From positions 62,001 to 126,000 of the forward strand of contig CAVRLB010000008.1 of assembly GCA_963722295.1 (NCBI GenBank): 64,000 nucleotides of DNA, given 5' to 3'. This DNA is from Brooklawnia sp032229645 (GTDB lineage: Bacteria > Actinomycetota > Actinomycetes > Propionibacteriales > Propionibacteriaceae). A program made the translations under genes and the position numbers. The notes beneath the pieces are model-generated. The model was given only the letters and a program-made list of their open reading frames with translations, was not told where the DNA came from and ran no database searches. Below, piece by piece: positions 7,808-15,150 of this stretch. The number at the start of each line of letters is the position of its first letter. Within the stretch, counting starts at the first letter, position 1.

Positions 7808-9364
7808 ATGGCTACGCAAGACACTATGGAAGCACGCCTGGCGCACCTCAATGAGGAGCGGGCACACGTGCAGGCTGGTGGCGGCGAGGCGCGCATCGAG
7901 AAGCAGCACGAGAAGGGCAAGCTGACCGCTCGTGAGCGGATCGACGCTTTCACCGACCCGGGTTCGTTCATCGAGACCGGTGCGTTCCGCAAGAACCGCA
8001 CCACTGCCTTCGGAATGGACAAGGCGGACATGCCCGCCGATGGCGTGGTCACCGGCCACGCCTCGGTGATGGGCCGGCCCGTCTACGTGGCGAGCCAAGA
8101 CTTCACCGTCGTGGGTGGATCGGCTGGCGAGGTGCACAACACCAAGGTCACCGAGACGATGGAGAGCGCGCTGATGAACGGCGCTCCATTCGTCTTCATC
8201 AACGACTCCGGTGGTGCGCGCGTCCAGGAGGGCATCGATTCGCTGTCCGGTTACGGCAAGGTCTTCTTTGCCAACGTCGAGCTGTCCGGTGTCGTGCCGC
8301 AGATCTCGATCATCGCCGGCCCGTGTGCAGGTGGTGCGGTCTACAGCCCCGCGCTGACCGACTTCATCATCCAGACCCGCAAGGCCCACATGTTCATCAC
8401 CGGGCCCGAGGTCATCAAGCAGGTTACCGGTGAGGTCGTCACTCAGGATGCCCTGGGCGGCGCTGATGCTCATCAGGCGATTTCGGGCGTCACCGACTTC
8501 GTTGCGGACAACGATGAGCAGGCACTGCTGATCGCCCAGAAGATCCTGAGCTTCCTGCCGCAGAACAACGCGGAGGAGCCGCCGGTTCTCTTCCCGGACG
8601 ACAACGTCGAACTTCAGCCCGAGGTGCGCACCATCGTCCCGATTGAGGGCAACAAGGGCTACGACGTGCGCGATGTCATCGCCAACCTGGTCGACTACGG
8701 TGACTTCCTCGAAGTCAAGGCCGGCTACGCGACAAACATGGTTACCGGATTTGGACGCATCGTCGGACGCTCGGTCGGCTTCATCGCCAACCAGCCGAAG
8801 TCGATGTCGGGTGTGCTCGACATCAATGCCTCCGATAAGGCCGCCCGGTTCATCCGCATCTGTGACGCGTACAACATTCCGGTGGTCAACCTGGTCGATG
8901 TTCCCGGCTTCCTGCCTGGCGTCGCCCAAGAGCATGGTGGCATCATCCGGCATGGCGCGAAGATGCTCTTCGCGTACTCGGCCGCCACGGTGCCGAAGAT
9001 CACGGTTGTGCTTCGTAAGGCCTACGGTGGCTCGTACCTCGCCATGTGCTCCAAGGAATTGGGCGCTGACAAGGTGTTTGCCTGGCCGAGTGCAGAGATC
9101 GCGGTGATGGGCGCTGACGGTGCTGCGGCGGTGGTCTTCCGTAGGGAGATCAAGTCGGCCGACGATCCCGAGGCCAAGCGCGCCGAGTTGGTGCAGGCCT
9201 ACCGCGATGAGTTTGCGACACCGTTCGCCTCTGCCGCCCACGGCTACGTGGACGACATCATCGATCCCGCCGATACCCGCCGTCAGATCGCGGTCGCGCT
9301 CGCGCTGTCCGCGAACAAGCGGACTCAGCGTCCGCCCAAGAAGCACGGCATTTTCCCGGTCTAG
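7808..9364 (+). CDS. Methylmalonyl-CoA carboxytransferase 12S subunit
   Basis: 518 residues. The 12S hexameric core takes the carboxyl group from (S)-methylmalonyl-CoA and loads it on the biotin of the 1.3S subunit, releasing propionyl-CoA. Both crotonase-fold halves are visible: the N-half with NDSGGARVQEGIDSL and GPCAGGAVYSPAL (oxyanion-hole glycines), and the C-half with VDVPGFLPGVAQEHGGIIRHG and KAYGGSYLAMCSKELGAD. Length matches acyl-CoA carboxylase beta chains such as PccB/MmdA. Its place between 5S and 1.3S makes the transcarboxylase assignment firm. Confidence 0.95.
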   Translation: MATQDTMEARLAHLNEERAHVQAGGGEARIEKQHEKGKLTARERIDAFTDPGSFIETGAFRKNRTTAFGMDKADMPADGVVTGHASVMGRPVYVASQDFTVVGGSAGEVHNTKVTETMESALMNGAPFVFINDSGGARVQEGIDSLSGYGKVFFANVELSGVVPQISIIAGPCAGGAVYSPALTDFIIQTRKAHMFITGPEVIKQVTGEVVTQDALGGADAHQAISGVTDFVADNDEQALLIAQKILSFLPQNNAEEPPVLFPDDNVELQPEVRTIVPIEGNKGYDVRDVIANLVDYGDFLEVKAGYATNMVTGFGRIVGRSVGFIANQPKSMSGVLDINASDKAARFIRICDAYNIPVVNLVDVPGFLPGVAQEHGGIIRHGAKMLFAYSAATVPKITVVLRKAYGGSYLAMCSKELGADKVFAWPSAEIAVMGADGAAAVVFRREIKSADDPEAKRAELVQAYRDEFATPFASAAHGYVDDIIDPADTRRQIAVALALSANKRTQRPPKKHGIFPV

Positions 9365-9372
9365 GAGCACAG

Positions 9373-9660
9373 ATGAGTAACGAGACGAGCGATCTGTCGA
9401 CCGCCGAACTGGCGGCGCTGGTCGAGAAACTGAGCAAGCGGGTAGACGAGCTCGAGGCCGAGGTCGCGAGGATCCGCGCGGAACGTCCGGTTCCGGAAGA
9501 GGACCTGATGGTGATCGCGGCTGCTGCAGCTGCCTACATGGGCTATAAGGGCACCGTGAAGGCCGTCAGCTACGCAAGCCATACCGGCTGGAGCGCGGCG
9601 AGCCGTCGCGCACGAACGACGAACAATTCGCGGGGCACGATGCCAGTGGCATCTGTGTGA
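9373..9660 (+). CDS. Small transcarboxylase-operon protein with N-terminal coiled coil
   Basis: 95 residues. Residues about 8-37 form a heptad-rich coiled coil (LAALVEKLSKRVDELEAEVA). Next comes EEDLMVIAAAAAAYMGYKGTVKAV, which resembles the short helical segment in accessory chains of decarboxylase/carboxylase complexes (the OadG/MmdD-MmdE type, or acyl-CoA carboxylase epsilon), where it helps assembly or biotin-subunit docking. The C-terminal ~25 residues are Ser/Arg/Thr-rich. It begins 8 bases after the 12S stop and precedes 1.3S, so it is almost certainly co-translated with the complex. Its role as an assembly factor is inference. Confidence 0.75.
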   Translation: MSNETSDLSTAELAALVEKLSKRVDELEAEVARIRAERPVPEEDLMVIAAAAAAYMGYKGTVKAVSYASHTGWSAASRRARTTNNSRGTMPVASV

Positions 9661-9695
9661 CCGGTGTCTGGTTGATGAACTGAAAGAGGAATGAC

Positions 9696-10058
9696 ATGCG
9701 TCTCAAGATGACAGTCAACGGCACCGAATACGTCGTTGATGTTGAAGCTGAGCAGGAGGTCCGGGCTGTTCCGGCTCCGATCGTGATCGGTGGTGGGCCG
9801 ATGTCTGCACCCACTCGCCAGACCGCTTCGGTACCCGGTTCCGCCGCCAACGCGATCACCGCGCCGCTCGCCGGTTCGGTGGCCCGCATTCTGGTGAAGG
9901 AGGGCGACAAGGTCGAGGCCGGCCAGGTCGTCATCGTCCTGGAAGCCATGAAGATGGAAACCGAGATCACCGCGCCCAGCGATGGCACTGTGGACTCGGT
10001 CCTGGTCGAGGTACGCGAGGCCGTCCAGGGTGGTCAGGCTCTGGTCACGCTCGCCTGA
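9696..10058 (+). CDS. Methylmalonyl-CoA carboxytransferase 1.3S biotin carrier subunit
   Basis: 120 residues, close to the 123 of the classical Propionibacterium 1.3S subunit. The N-terminus (MRLKMTVNGTEYVVDVE) is the segment that docks on 12S and 5S. A Pro/Ala/Gly-rich linker follows, then a biotinyl-lipoyl domain from about residue 53. The biotinylated lysine is Lys86 in EAMKMET. It carries the carboxyl group between the 12S and 5S active sites. An AGAGGA ribosome binding site lies just upstream. It is the last gene of the operon, followed by a hairpin at 10081-10122. Confidence 0.95.
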   Translation: MRLKMTVNGTEYVVDVEAEQEVRAVPAPIVIGGGPMSAPTRQTASVPGSAANAITAPLAGSVARILVKEGDKVEAGQVVIVLEAMKMETEITAPSDGTVDSVLVEVREAVQGGQALVTLA

Positions 10059-10080
10059 GCTTTGGTCTGAATCTCACCTT

Positions 10081-10122
10081 TCAGGGGTGCTGGTTGTCCT
10101 CAGGGACGACTGGCACCCCTGA
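10081..10122 (+). terminator. Hairpin terminator after the transcarboxylase operon
   Basis: TCAGGGGTGC pairs perfectly with GCACCCCTGA, with an inner GTCC/GGAC pairing in the loop. It lies 22 bases after the 1.3S stop. There is no strong T run, which is usual for this G+C content. Confidence 0.65.
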
Positions 10123-10131
10123 TTGCTCTCC

Positions 10132-10425
10132 GAGTGGCTGCCGGAAGTGGCGGCGGCTGCCAGAATGCGCGGGCCTGCGTCCGAGTGGCTGCCGGAAGTG
10201 GCGGCGGCTGCCGGAATGCGCGGGCCTGCGTCCGAGTGGCTGCCGGAAGTGGCGGCGGCTGCCGGAATGTGCGGGCCTGCGTCCGAGTGGCTGCCGGAAG
10301 TGGCAGTGGCTGCCGGAATGCGTAGGCCTGCGTCCGAGTGGCTGCCGGAAGTGGCAGTGGCTGCCGGAATGCGTAGGCCTGCGTCCGAGTGGCTGCCGGA
10401 AGTGGCAGTGGCTGCCGAATGATCG
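10132..10425 (+). repeat. Tandem array of a 51-bp repeat, six copies
   Basis: Units start at 10132, 10183, 10234, 10285, 10336 and 10387, exactly 51 bases apart. Each unit contains GTGGCTGCCGGAAG twice in direct order (the second copy reads GGCTGCCGGAATG or a variant) plus a spacer GCGGGCCTGCGTCC or GTAGGCCTGCGTCC. The copies differ at a few positions: copies 1-3 have GGCGGCGG where 4-6 have GGCAGTGG. Because 51 is a multiple of three the array stays open in several frames, giving false reading frames. The same repeat family occurs at 50883-51380 and 55411-55441. Confidence 0.9.
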
Positions 10426-10505
10426 CTGGCGGCTGTTATTCGGGGTAGCCGCTGCGCTTTGCGCTGTGCAGATCGCTAGCGGCTGTTACTCGGGGTAGCC
10501 GCTGC
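10426..10505. repeat. Two direct copies of a 35-base element related to the array
   Basis: The element GATCGCTGGCGGCTGTTA followed by TTCGGGGTAGCCGCTGC occurs at about 10422 and again at 10468 with one or two changes (GATCGCTAGCGGCTGTTA). The complement of GTAGCCGCTGC is GCAGCGGCTAC, the core of the repeat at 50883-51380, so these may be inverted relatives. The second copy supplies the last codons and stop of the membrane protein gene at 10476-11735. Confidence 0.65.
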
Positions 10506-11735
10506 CTTTGCGGTCCGGCGGCTCCGGGCCCGCTCCAAGACGAAGACGGTCGCCCCCGCCGCGAGGGGCAGGCTCGCCGCCACGAACCAGGGCCACCAGA
10601 CGATCGTCGGCGTGCCGGTCTGGACGAAGTCGACTGCGGCGCCGAACGGCTGCGTCCGGGCCGCGACCACGAACGCGTCACCCACGGGAAGGACGCCGAA
10701 CGCGAAGCTGCGGCCATCGAGGGCCTGCAGTCCGGGCCAGGGCAGCGGCATCCCGAACAACTCGGCCTCCTGACCCAGCCGCGCTGCCAGCACGGTGTCT
10801 GCGTTGGCCAGCGCAGCGCCCAGCGTCACCGCGGACGCGGAGAGCGATACCCCCGCGATCAGCGGACCCGAATCGACGTCGCCGGGCTGATTGCCTGCGG
10901 CGAGAGGGTACTCGCGGACCCCGACCAGCCCGTAGACGCGAGTGACGAACTGGCTCGTGAAGCTCGCCCACTCGGCATCGGCCACGGCAGCATCGATGTC
11001 GCGCAGGTAGCTGTTGATGATGGCCTGCGATGAGCCACGAGCCCCCGAAACCGAACTGCCGCCGAGTGCCCTGAACTGGTGGCCGAGCAGTCCGGTGATT
11101 GGATCGCGCCAGCCTCCCATCTCTTCCAGCAACCGCTCGGTGGCCTCGTCCAGACCGTCGATCGGCTGCAGGCGTGCGGCCTGGTGAATCGCCGCCCAGG
11201 CCACCACCAGATCGCAGGGCCAGGCTTGCCCAGGGTACGAGGTCAACGGGGGCTGGCCGGGCGCGTCGAGTGCGGCCAGCAACTGGGTGGCCTCATCATG
11301 CACCTGCGCCAGTTGTGCTGGATCTGAGGTAACCGCTGCTTGCTGCACGAGGAGCAACAGGCGCCAACCGTGATAGAACGCCCCATGCGGCACCCCACGA
11401 TGCCCGGTGCCGAATTGCGCCGCGACCTCTGGCCGGGCAGTGGCGGCCACCGCGGCTGTCACGACCGCCAGGTTCTGATCGGGGTTCTCGCCCTCTGCCG
11501 CCAGTCGTCCGGCTGCGAGCCCTGTAAGCGTCCAGGTGAAGAACTCACCCTCGGGAAAGTAGGCCTGCATCTTCGCGCCGGCACCCGCGTCCAGTGCGCG
11601 GGCCAGCGTCCGCACATGGGCTGCCTCCCGCGAGGGTTGGCTGATCGGAGCGAGCCGGGCGCTGGCCAGATGCCACCAGCCGAGTGCTCCGAGGAGCAGC
11701 AGCATCGCAGCGATGGCTGCCACCCAACGCCTCAC
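10476..11735 (-). CDS. Conserved membrane-anchored protein of unknown function
   Basis: 419 residues, not recognised. Residues 5-27 are a signal anchor (IAAMLLLLGALGWW) and about 380-402 a second membrane segment (WWPWFVAASLPLAAGATVFV) followed by a basic tail, so the ~350-residue middle is probably outside the cell. That middle is rich in Trp, Ala and Gly and has helical repeats. Features such as GFYHGW-like WR segments, GARGSSQAIINSYL and GDVDSGPLIAG suggest an alpha-alpha toroid similar to linalool dehydratase/isomerase-like domains, but I cannot assign it. Its C-terminal codons (SNSR and stop) fall inside an intergenic repeat element, so the tail may be repeat-derived. Confidence 0.6.
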   Translation of the reverse strand: MRRWVAAIAAMLLLLGALGWWHLASARLAPISQPSREAAHVRTLARALDAGAGAKMQAYFPEGEFFTWTLTGLAAGRLAAEGENPDQNLAVVTAAVAATARPEVAAQFGTGHRGVPHGAFYHGWRLLLLVQQAAVTSDPAQLAQVHDEATQLLAALDAPGQPPLTSYPGQAWPCDLVVAWAAIHQAARLQPIDGLDEATERLLEEMGGWRDPITGLLGHQFRALGGSSVSGARGSSQAIINSYLRDIDAAVADAEWASFTSQFVTRVYGLVGVREYPLAAGNQPGDVDSGPLIAGVSLSASAVTLGAALANADTVLAARLGQEAELFGMPLPWPGLQALDGRSFAFGVLPVGDAFVVAARTQPFGAAVDFVQTGTPTIVWWPWFVAASLPLAAGATVFVLERARSRRTAKAAATPSNSR

Positions 11736-11804
11736 CGGCCGTCTCGCGCTTCCGGAGTGGCTATTGGAGTGGCCTTAGTAAGCGCCGGAGCTATTGAGTG
11801 AGCC

Positions 11805-12575
11805 TCAGTCACGCGCGACTTTCCAGTTGGACGCCTGGGCTCGCGGCCTGATCACCAAGCGGTCGATATTCACGTACTCGGACAATGTGGAGATCCAGCG
11901 AACGCACTCGGCGATATCTTCGGCGACCAGTGGCCGGTCGACCCCGGCATAGACGGCGTCCGCCTTGGCCTGATCTCCGTTGAACCGAACCAGTGAGAAC
12001 TCGCCGGTGTGCACCATGCCGGGGCTGATCTCGCAGACCCGCACTGGGCGTCCGGCGAGCTCCAGACGCAACGAGCCGGCCATGTAGCGTTCGGCTGACT
12101 TGACACCGCAGTAACCGCCGCCACCCTCATAGGCGGTCTCGGCCGCTGTCGAGGTGATAAAGATGAACGCGCCGTGGGCTGCTTCGACCGCACCCAATAG
12201 CGCCTGCGTCACGCGCAGGGTGCCGGCGACGTTGATCTGGTACATCTTCTCCCAGTCGGCGACGTTGGCGGTCTCAATCGGGTCTTGCCCCACGGCTCCG
12301 CCGGCGTTGTTAAGCACCAGATCGCAACGCGGTCCCACCGCAGCGGCCAGGGCGTCCACCTGGGCTTGGACGGTGACATCGCAGGCAATCGCCACGCCGC
12401 CGATCTCATCGGCCAGCGCGGTGAGTTGCTCGATGCGCCGGGCTGCGCAGAAAACTTTGAATCCCTCGGCCGCCAATGCCCGGGCACTTGCGGCTCCGAT
12501 GCCGCTGGAAGCACCCGTGACGACTGCGATCTTTTGTTCGTTCGGAGCAGTAGGCAGATGGTTCATGCTTCCCAT
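11805..12575 (-). CDS. Short-chain dehydrogenase/reductase (YdfG-like)
   Basis: 256 residues, a single Rossmann domain. The cofactor loop TGASSGIGAAS is near residue 20, NNAGGAVG at about 92, and the catalytic Ser (FITSTAAE) and Tyr/Lys (YCGVK) near 140 and 158. SPGMVHTGEF after the active site resembles YdfG-type NADP-dependent serine or 3-hydroxy acid dehydrogenases. The substrate is not determinable. An internal ATG at 12566 is an alternative start. It lies downstream of the cell-wall hydrolase gene's neighbourhood on the same strand but is not tightly linked. Confidence 0.85.
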   Translation of the reverse strand: MGSMNHLPTAPNEQKIAVVTGASSGIGAASARALAAEGFKVFCAARRIEQLTALADEIGGVAIACDVTVQAQVDALAAAVGPRCDLVLNNAGGAVGQDPIETANVADWEKMYQINVAGTLRVTQALLGAVEAAHGAFIFITSTAAETAYEGGGGYCGVKSAERYMAGSLRLELAGRPVRVCEISPGMVHTGEFSLVRFNGDQAKADAVYAGVDRPLVAEDIAECVRWISTLSEYVNIDRLVIRPRAQASNWKVARD

Positions 12576-12620
12576 TGTGTCTCACGGTCGTACACGACGA
12601 CCACCGGGCCAGGCGCCTGC

Positions 12621-12657
12621 AAGGATCCTCCAGCCCCAAGGATCCTCCAGCCCCAAG
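12621..12657. repeat. Short tandem repeat, 17-bp unit, two copies plus three bases
   Basis: AAGGATCCTCCAGCCCC occurs twice in perfect tandem between the SDR start and the hydrolase stop. It contains the palindrome GGATCC. No function is evident. Confidence 0.75.
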
Positions 12658-12675
12658 TTCTCGATGCCGGTGCGC

Positions 12676-13785
12676 CTACTTGGTTGCGCCGGGCAGCCAG
12701 ACCGCCGACCAGCCGATGATCGGCTCGTGCCAGTCCTTGGCTGGTGTATTGATCGACATGGTACCGACACCGGTGCTGGCGCCGTTGCTGTAGATCTGGC
12801 CGTCGCCTGCATACATGGCCACGTGTCCGAACGGGTTTCCGCTGGGCAGACCGTCGTACCAGATGAGAGCACCGACGGGGATGTCGGTCATGTCGGTATG
12901 CATCATGCCCGCTGCGGAGATGACTCCGGCGGCGTCCTGGGCGCTGGCGATGCCGGCGCTGGAATAACCGTAGAAGGCGGAGACGAGAGCGAGGCACATA
13001 TTGCCGTAGTTCTGGTTGCCGACCATGGACGCGGCGGTCGCCATCGCCTCTTGAGGCGTCTTCGGGGCGAGCTGGCCGGGGGCGGTAATGCCTTCGATGG
13101 TGGGCGCGGCGGTCAGCGCCATCACCGGCTGGCTGGCGGCCATCTCCTTGAGATCGGGGCGCGCGCTGTCGCGGCTGACCTCGTCCAGCCGTGAGGTGAC
13201 CAGTGCCTCGGGGTTCGCAGTGCTGAAGATCGAGTCCGGGTTGATGCTGTCGTCCGCCGAAACGGCCTGAACGGACATACCCACACCAGTGAAGGTGATC
13301 GCGGCTGCCAGCCCGAGCATGCCCATGGTGCCGCGGCGGCGGCGGACCTTTCGGGCGACGAAGGCGCTGGGGGCCGGGGCAACACTGGATCCGGTAGCCA
13401 AGATGGCAGTCGTGTCCAGGGTTTCGGTGGGGATTTCGGCTTCAAGGGCTTCCGCCGCACGCATCGCTTCGGCGGCGCGGGCCACCGGACCAGCGATGGC
13501 CGCGACCAGGACGGCGTTCTGAGCGGCCGCGACCGAGTCCATCGCGCGGCGGGCCTGGCAACGTCGGGGAGCGGCGAACTCGTCGATGGTGATCTGGTCG
13601 ACGGTGTCGATCACTGCGCGCCGGGCGCCGGCACTGCTGCTGTGCGGCAGCGCGCGACTGGCGGTGTACGCCGCAGAACGCGCGGGGGTGTACGCAGCGG
13701 AACGCGTCGCCAAGTAAGGAGCCGGATCAGTGCTACCGGAGATCTGGTCGCCGGTGTCTACCGGAAGTGCCCTTGCTGCAGCCAT
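12676..13785 (-). CDS. Secreted NlpC/P60- or CHAP-like cell-wall hydrolase
   Basis: 369 residues. Residues about 1-145 are Ala/Arg/Thr-rich with no clear domain. A membrane/signal segment (GMLGLAAAITFTGVGMSV) lies unusually deep at about 153-170, after RKVRRRR, so either the protein is a type II anchored enzyme or translation starts further in. The C-terminal ~110 residues have the papain-like pattern: Cys in GNMCLALVSAF, then PVGALIWYDG, then FGHVAMYAGDGQIYSNG with the candidate catalytic His. Such enzymes cut peptidoglycan peptides. The 5' region has two competing hairpins (13795-13826). Confidence 0.7.
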   Translation of the reverse strand: MAAARALPVDTGDQISGSTDPAPYLATRSAAYTPARSAAYTASRALPHSSSAGARRAVIDTVDQITIDEFAAPRRCQARRAMDSVAAAQNAVLVAAIAGPVARAAEAMRAAEALEAEIPTETLDTTAILATGSSVAPAPSAFVARKVRRRRGTMGMLGLAAAITFTGVGMSVQAVSADDSINPDSIFSTANPEALVTSRLDEVSRDSARPDLKEMAASQPVMALTAAPTIEGITAPGQLAPKTPQEAMATAASMVGNQNYGNMCLALVSAFYGYSSAGIASAQDAAGVISAAGMMHTDMTDIPVGALIWYDGLPSGNPFGHVAMYAGDGQIYSNGASTGVGTMSINTPAKDWHEPIIGWSAVWLPGATK

Positions 13786-13794
13786 CTTTTCCTC

Positions 13795-13826
13795 AACAAC
13801 CCAACTTCGGGTTGTTTGCGCAACCC
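13795..13826 (-). promoter_or_regulatory. Mutually exclusive hairpins in the leader of the cell-wall hydrolase gene
   Basis: Reading the minus strand, GGGTTG (13826-13821), CAACCC (13814-13809) and GGGTTG (13802-13797) follow each other. The middle CAACCC can pair with either flank. The second pairing extends to 8 bp (AACAACCC with GGGTTGTT, loop GAAGTT) and its 3' arm touches the GAGG ribosome binding site 5 bases before the ATG. This arrangement could switch translation. No known riboswitch consensus was recognised. Confidence 0.5.
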
Positions 13827-14044
13827 ATCACGCTTGATTGAATCTTGTTCAAATCTGAGAGAAGCCCTCGGTTTCTTAAGGAATCTTAAGGCTCCGGATC
13901 CAGATGAGCAAACTGGGGTGCCCTTCTTTGCCTGTGAGTTCCTGTGAGGGCAGTCGGCCGGTGGTCTGGCCGAGGCCGAATCAACAAGCAAAATCATCTG
14001 CGATCAGCCATTCCCAGAAGCGAGCGCGTCGTTAGGATTGGCTC

Positions 14045-14794
14045 ATGACCTACAAGCTCATCCTGCTCCGCCACGGCGAGAGCGAATGGAACTCCCTGAA
14101 CCTGTTCACCGGCTGGGTGGATGTCGATCTGTCTGACAAGGGTGTCGCAGAGGCCAAGCACGGCGGCGAGCTGCTAGCCGAGCAGGGCCTACTCCCCGAC
14201 AAGCTGCACACCTCCCTGCTACGCCGCGCGATCCACACTGCCTATCTCGCCCTGGACAACTGCGACCGTCACTGGATCCCGGTGCAGCGCTCGTGGCGGC
14301 TCAACGAGCGGCACTACGGTGCGCTGCAGGGTCTCAACAAGGCCGACACCTTGGAGAGGTACGGCGAGACGCAGTTCATGCAGTGGCGCCGCAGCTACGA
14401 CGTGCCGCCGCCACTGCTCGACGAGGATGCCGAGTACTCGCAGTTCAGCGATCCGCGCTACGCCGACATCCCTGCCGACGAACGTCCGCGCACCGAATGC
14501 CTCAAGGACGTCGTCGCCCGCATGCTGCCGTATTGGGAATCGGACATCAAGCCCGACCTCGCCGCCGGTCAGACCGTGATTGTTGCGGCCCACGGCAACT
14601 CGCTGCGCGCATTGGTCAAGCACCTCGACGACATCTCGGACGATGCCATCGCCGCACTGAACATCCCGACCGGTATTCCGTTGCTCTACGAACTGGACGA
14701 CGACTTCAAGCCGGTGACTCGTGGCGGTCGCTACCTCGACCCCGAGGCGGCCGAGGCCGGCCAGAAGGCTGTGGCCAACCAGGGCAAGAAGTAG
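14045..14794 (+). CDS. gpmA: 2,3-bisphosphoglycerate-dependent phosphoglycerate mutase
   Basis: 249 residues, the usual length. The enzyme interconverts 3- and 2-phosphoglycerate in glycolysis through a phosphohistidine. The RHGESEWN motif with the phospho-accepting His is at about residue 10. RRAIHTAYLALD, the LNERHYGALQGLNK block and the second catalytic His in AAHGNSLRALVKHLD are all present, as is GIPLLYELDDD near the C-terminus. It is monocistronic, with a strong terminator 70 bases downstream. Confidence 0.96.
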   Translation: MTYKLILLRHGESEWNSLNLFTGWVDVDLSDKGVAEAKHGGELLAEQGLLPDKLHTSLLRRAIHTAYLALDNCDRHWIPVQRSWRLNERHYGALQGLNKADTLERYGETQFMQWRRSYDVPPPLLDEDAEYSQFSDPRYADIPADERPRTECLKDVVARMLPYWESDIKPDLAAGQTVIVAAHGNSLRALVKHLDDISDDAIAALNIPTGIPLLYELDDDFKPVTRGGRYLDPEAAEAGQKAVANQGKK

Positions 14795-14863
14795 GGACCC
14801 TCCACACCGACCGAGTCGTCCGCCGAATCAAGGCAGTCACACGACTCGACCGGCCACACAAGA

Positions 14864-14903
14864 ACGGGGCCGGGCGCATCCGACTGGACGCGCCCGGCCC
14901 CGT
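14864..14903 (+). terminator. Rho-independent terminator after gpmA
   Basis: A perfect 14-bp stem, ACGGGGCCGGGCGC with GCGCCCGGCCCCGT, encloses a 12-base loop and is followed by CGCTTTGG. Confidence 0.9.
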
Positions 14904-15150
14904 CGCTTTGGTCTGGCCGAGATTGGCAGTCGCTGCCGGTTCATAGGCGTCTTGAGTCCGCTTCGGCACCTCCGCAGGAGTAGTTACGGCCCGGATCCTA
15001 TAGACCACGGGCATACTCGAAGACCTGCGTAGAAGCTACTGCAGTCGTGGATGACTGGCTGCTACTGTGAGCGGCAACGGGTCCGGGCGGCGGTGACGCC
15101 GGTTCTTCCCGGACTACCCAAACATCGTGCACATGAACAGGGGTAAAATC
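14904..15150 (+). promoter_or_regulatory. Leader/promoter region of the mannitol operon
   Basis: About 250 non-coding bases separate the gpmA terminator from mtlA. The mtlA promoter must lie here, but no convincing -35/-10 pair or operator could be named. TAGTTACGGCCCGGATCCTATAG contains a weak -10-like TCCTATAG. No MtlR gene is nearby. Confidence 0.3.

Noticed and set aside
10094..10498. Open frames through the 51-bp repeat array (repeating SGCRKWRRLPE-like peptide)
   Set aside because: The period is a multiple of three, so several frames stay open. No start signal or conserved protein is evident.
13786..14044. c-di-AMP (ydaO-type) riboswitch before the hydrolase gene
   Set aside because: Context suggested it, but I could not find the conserved cores; only the competing hairpins are supported.
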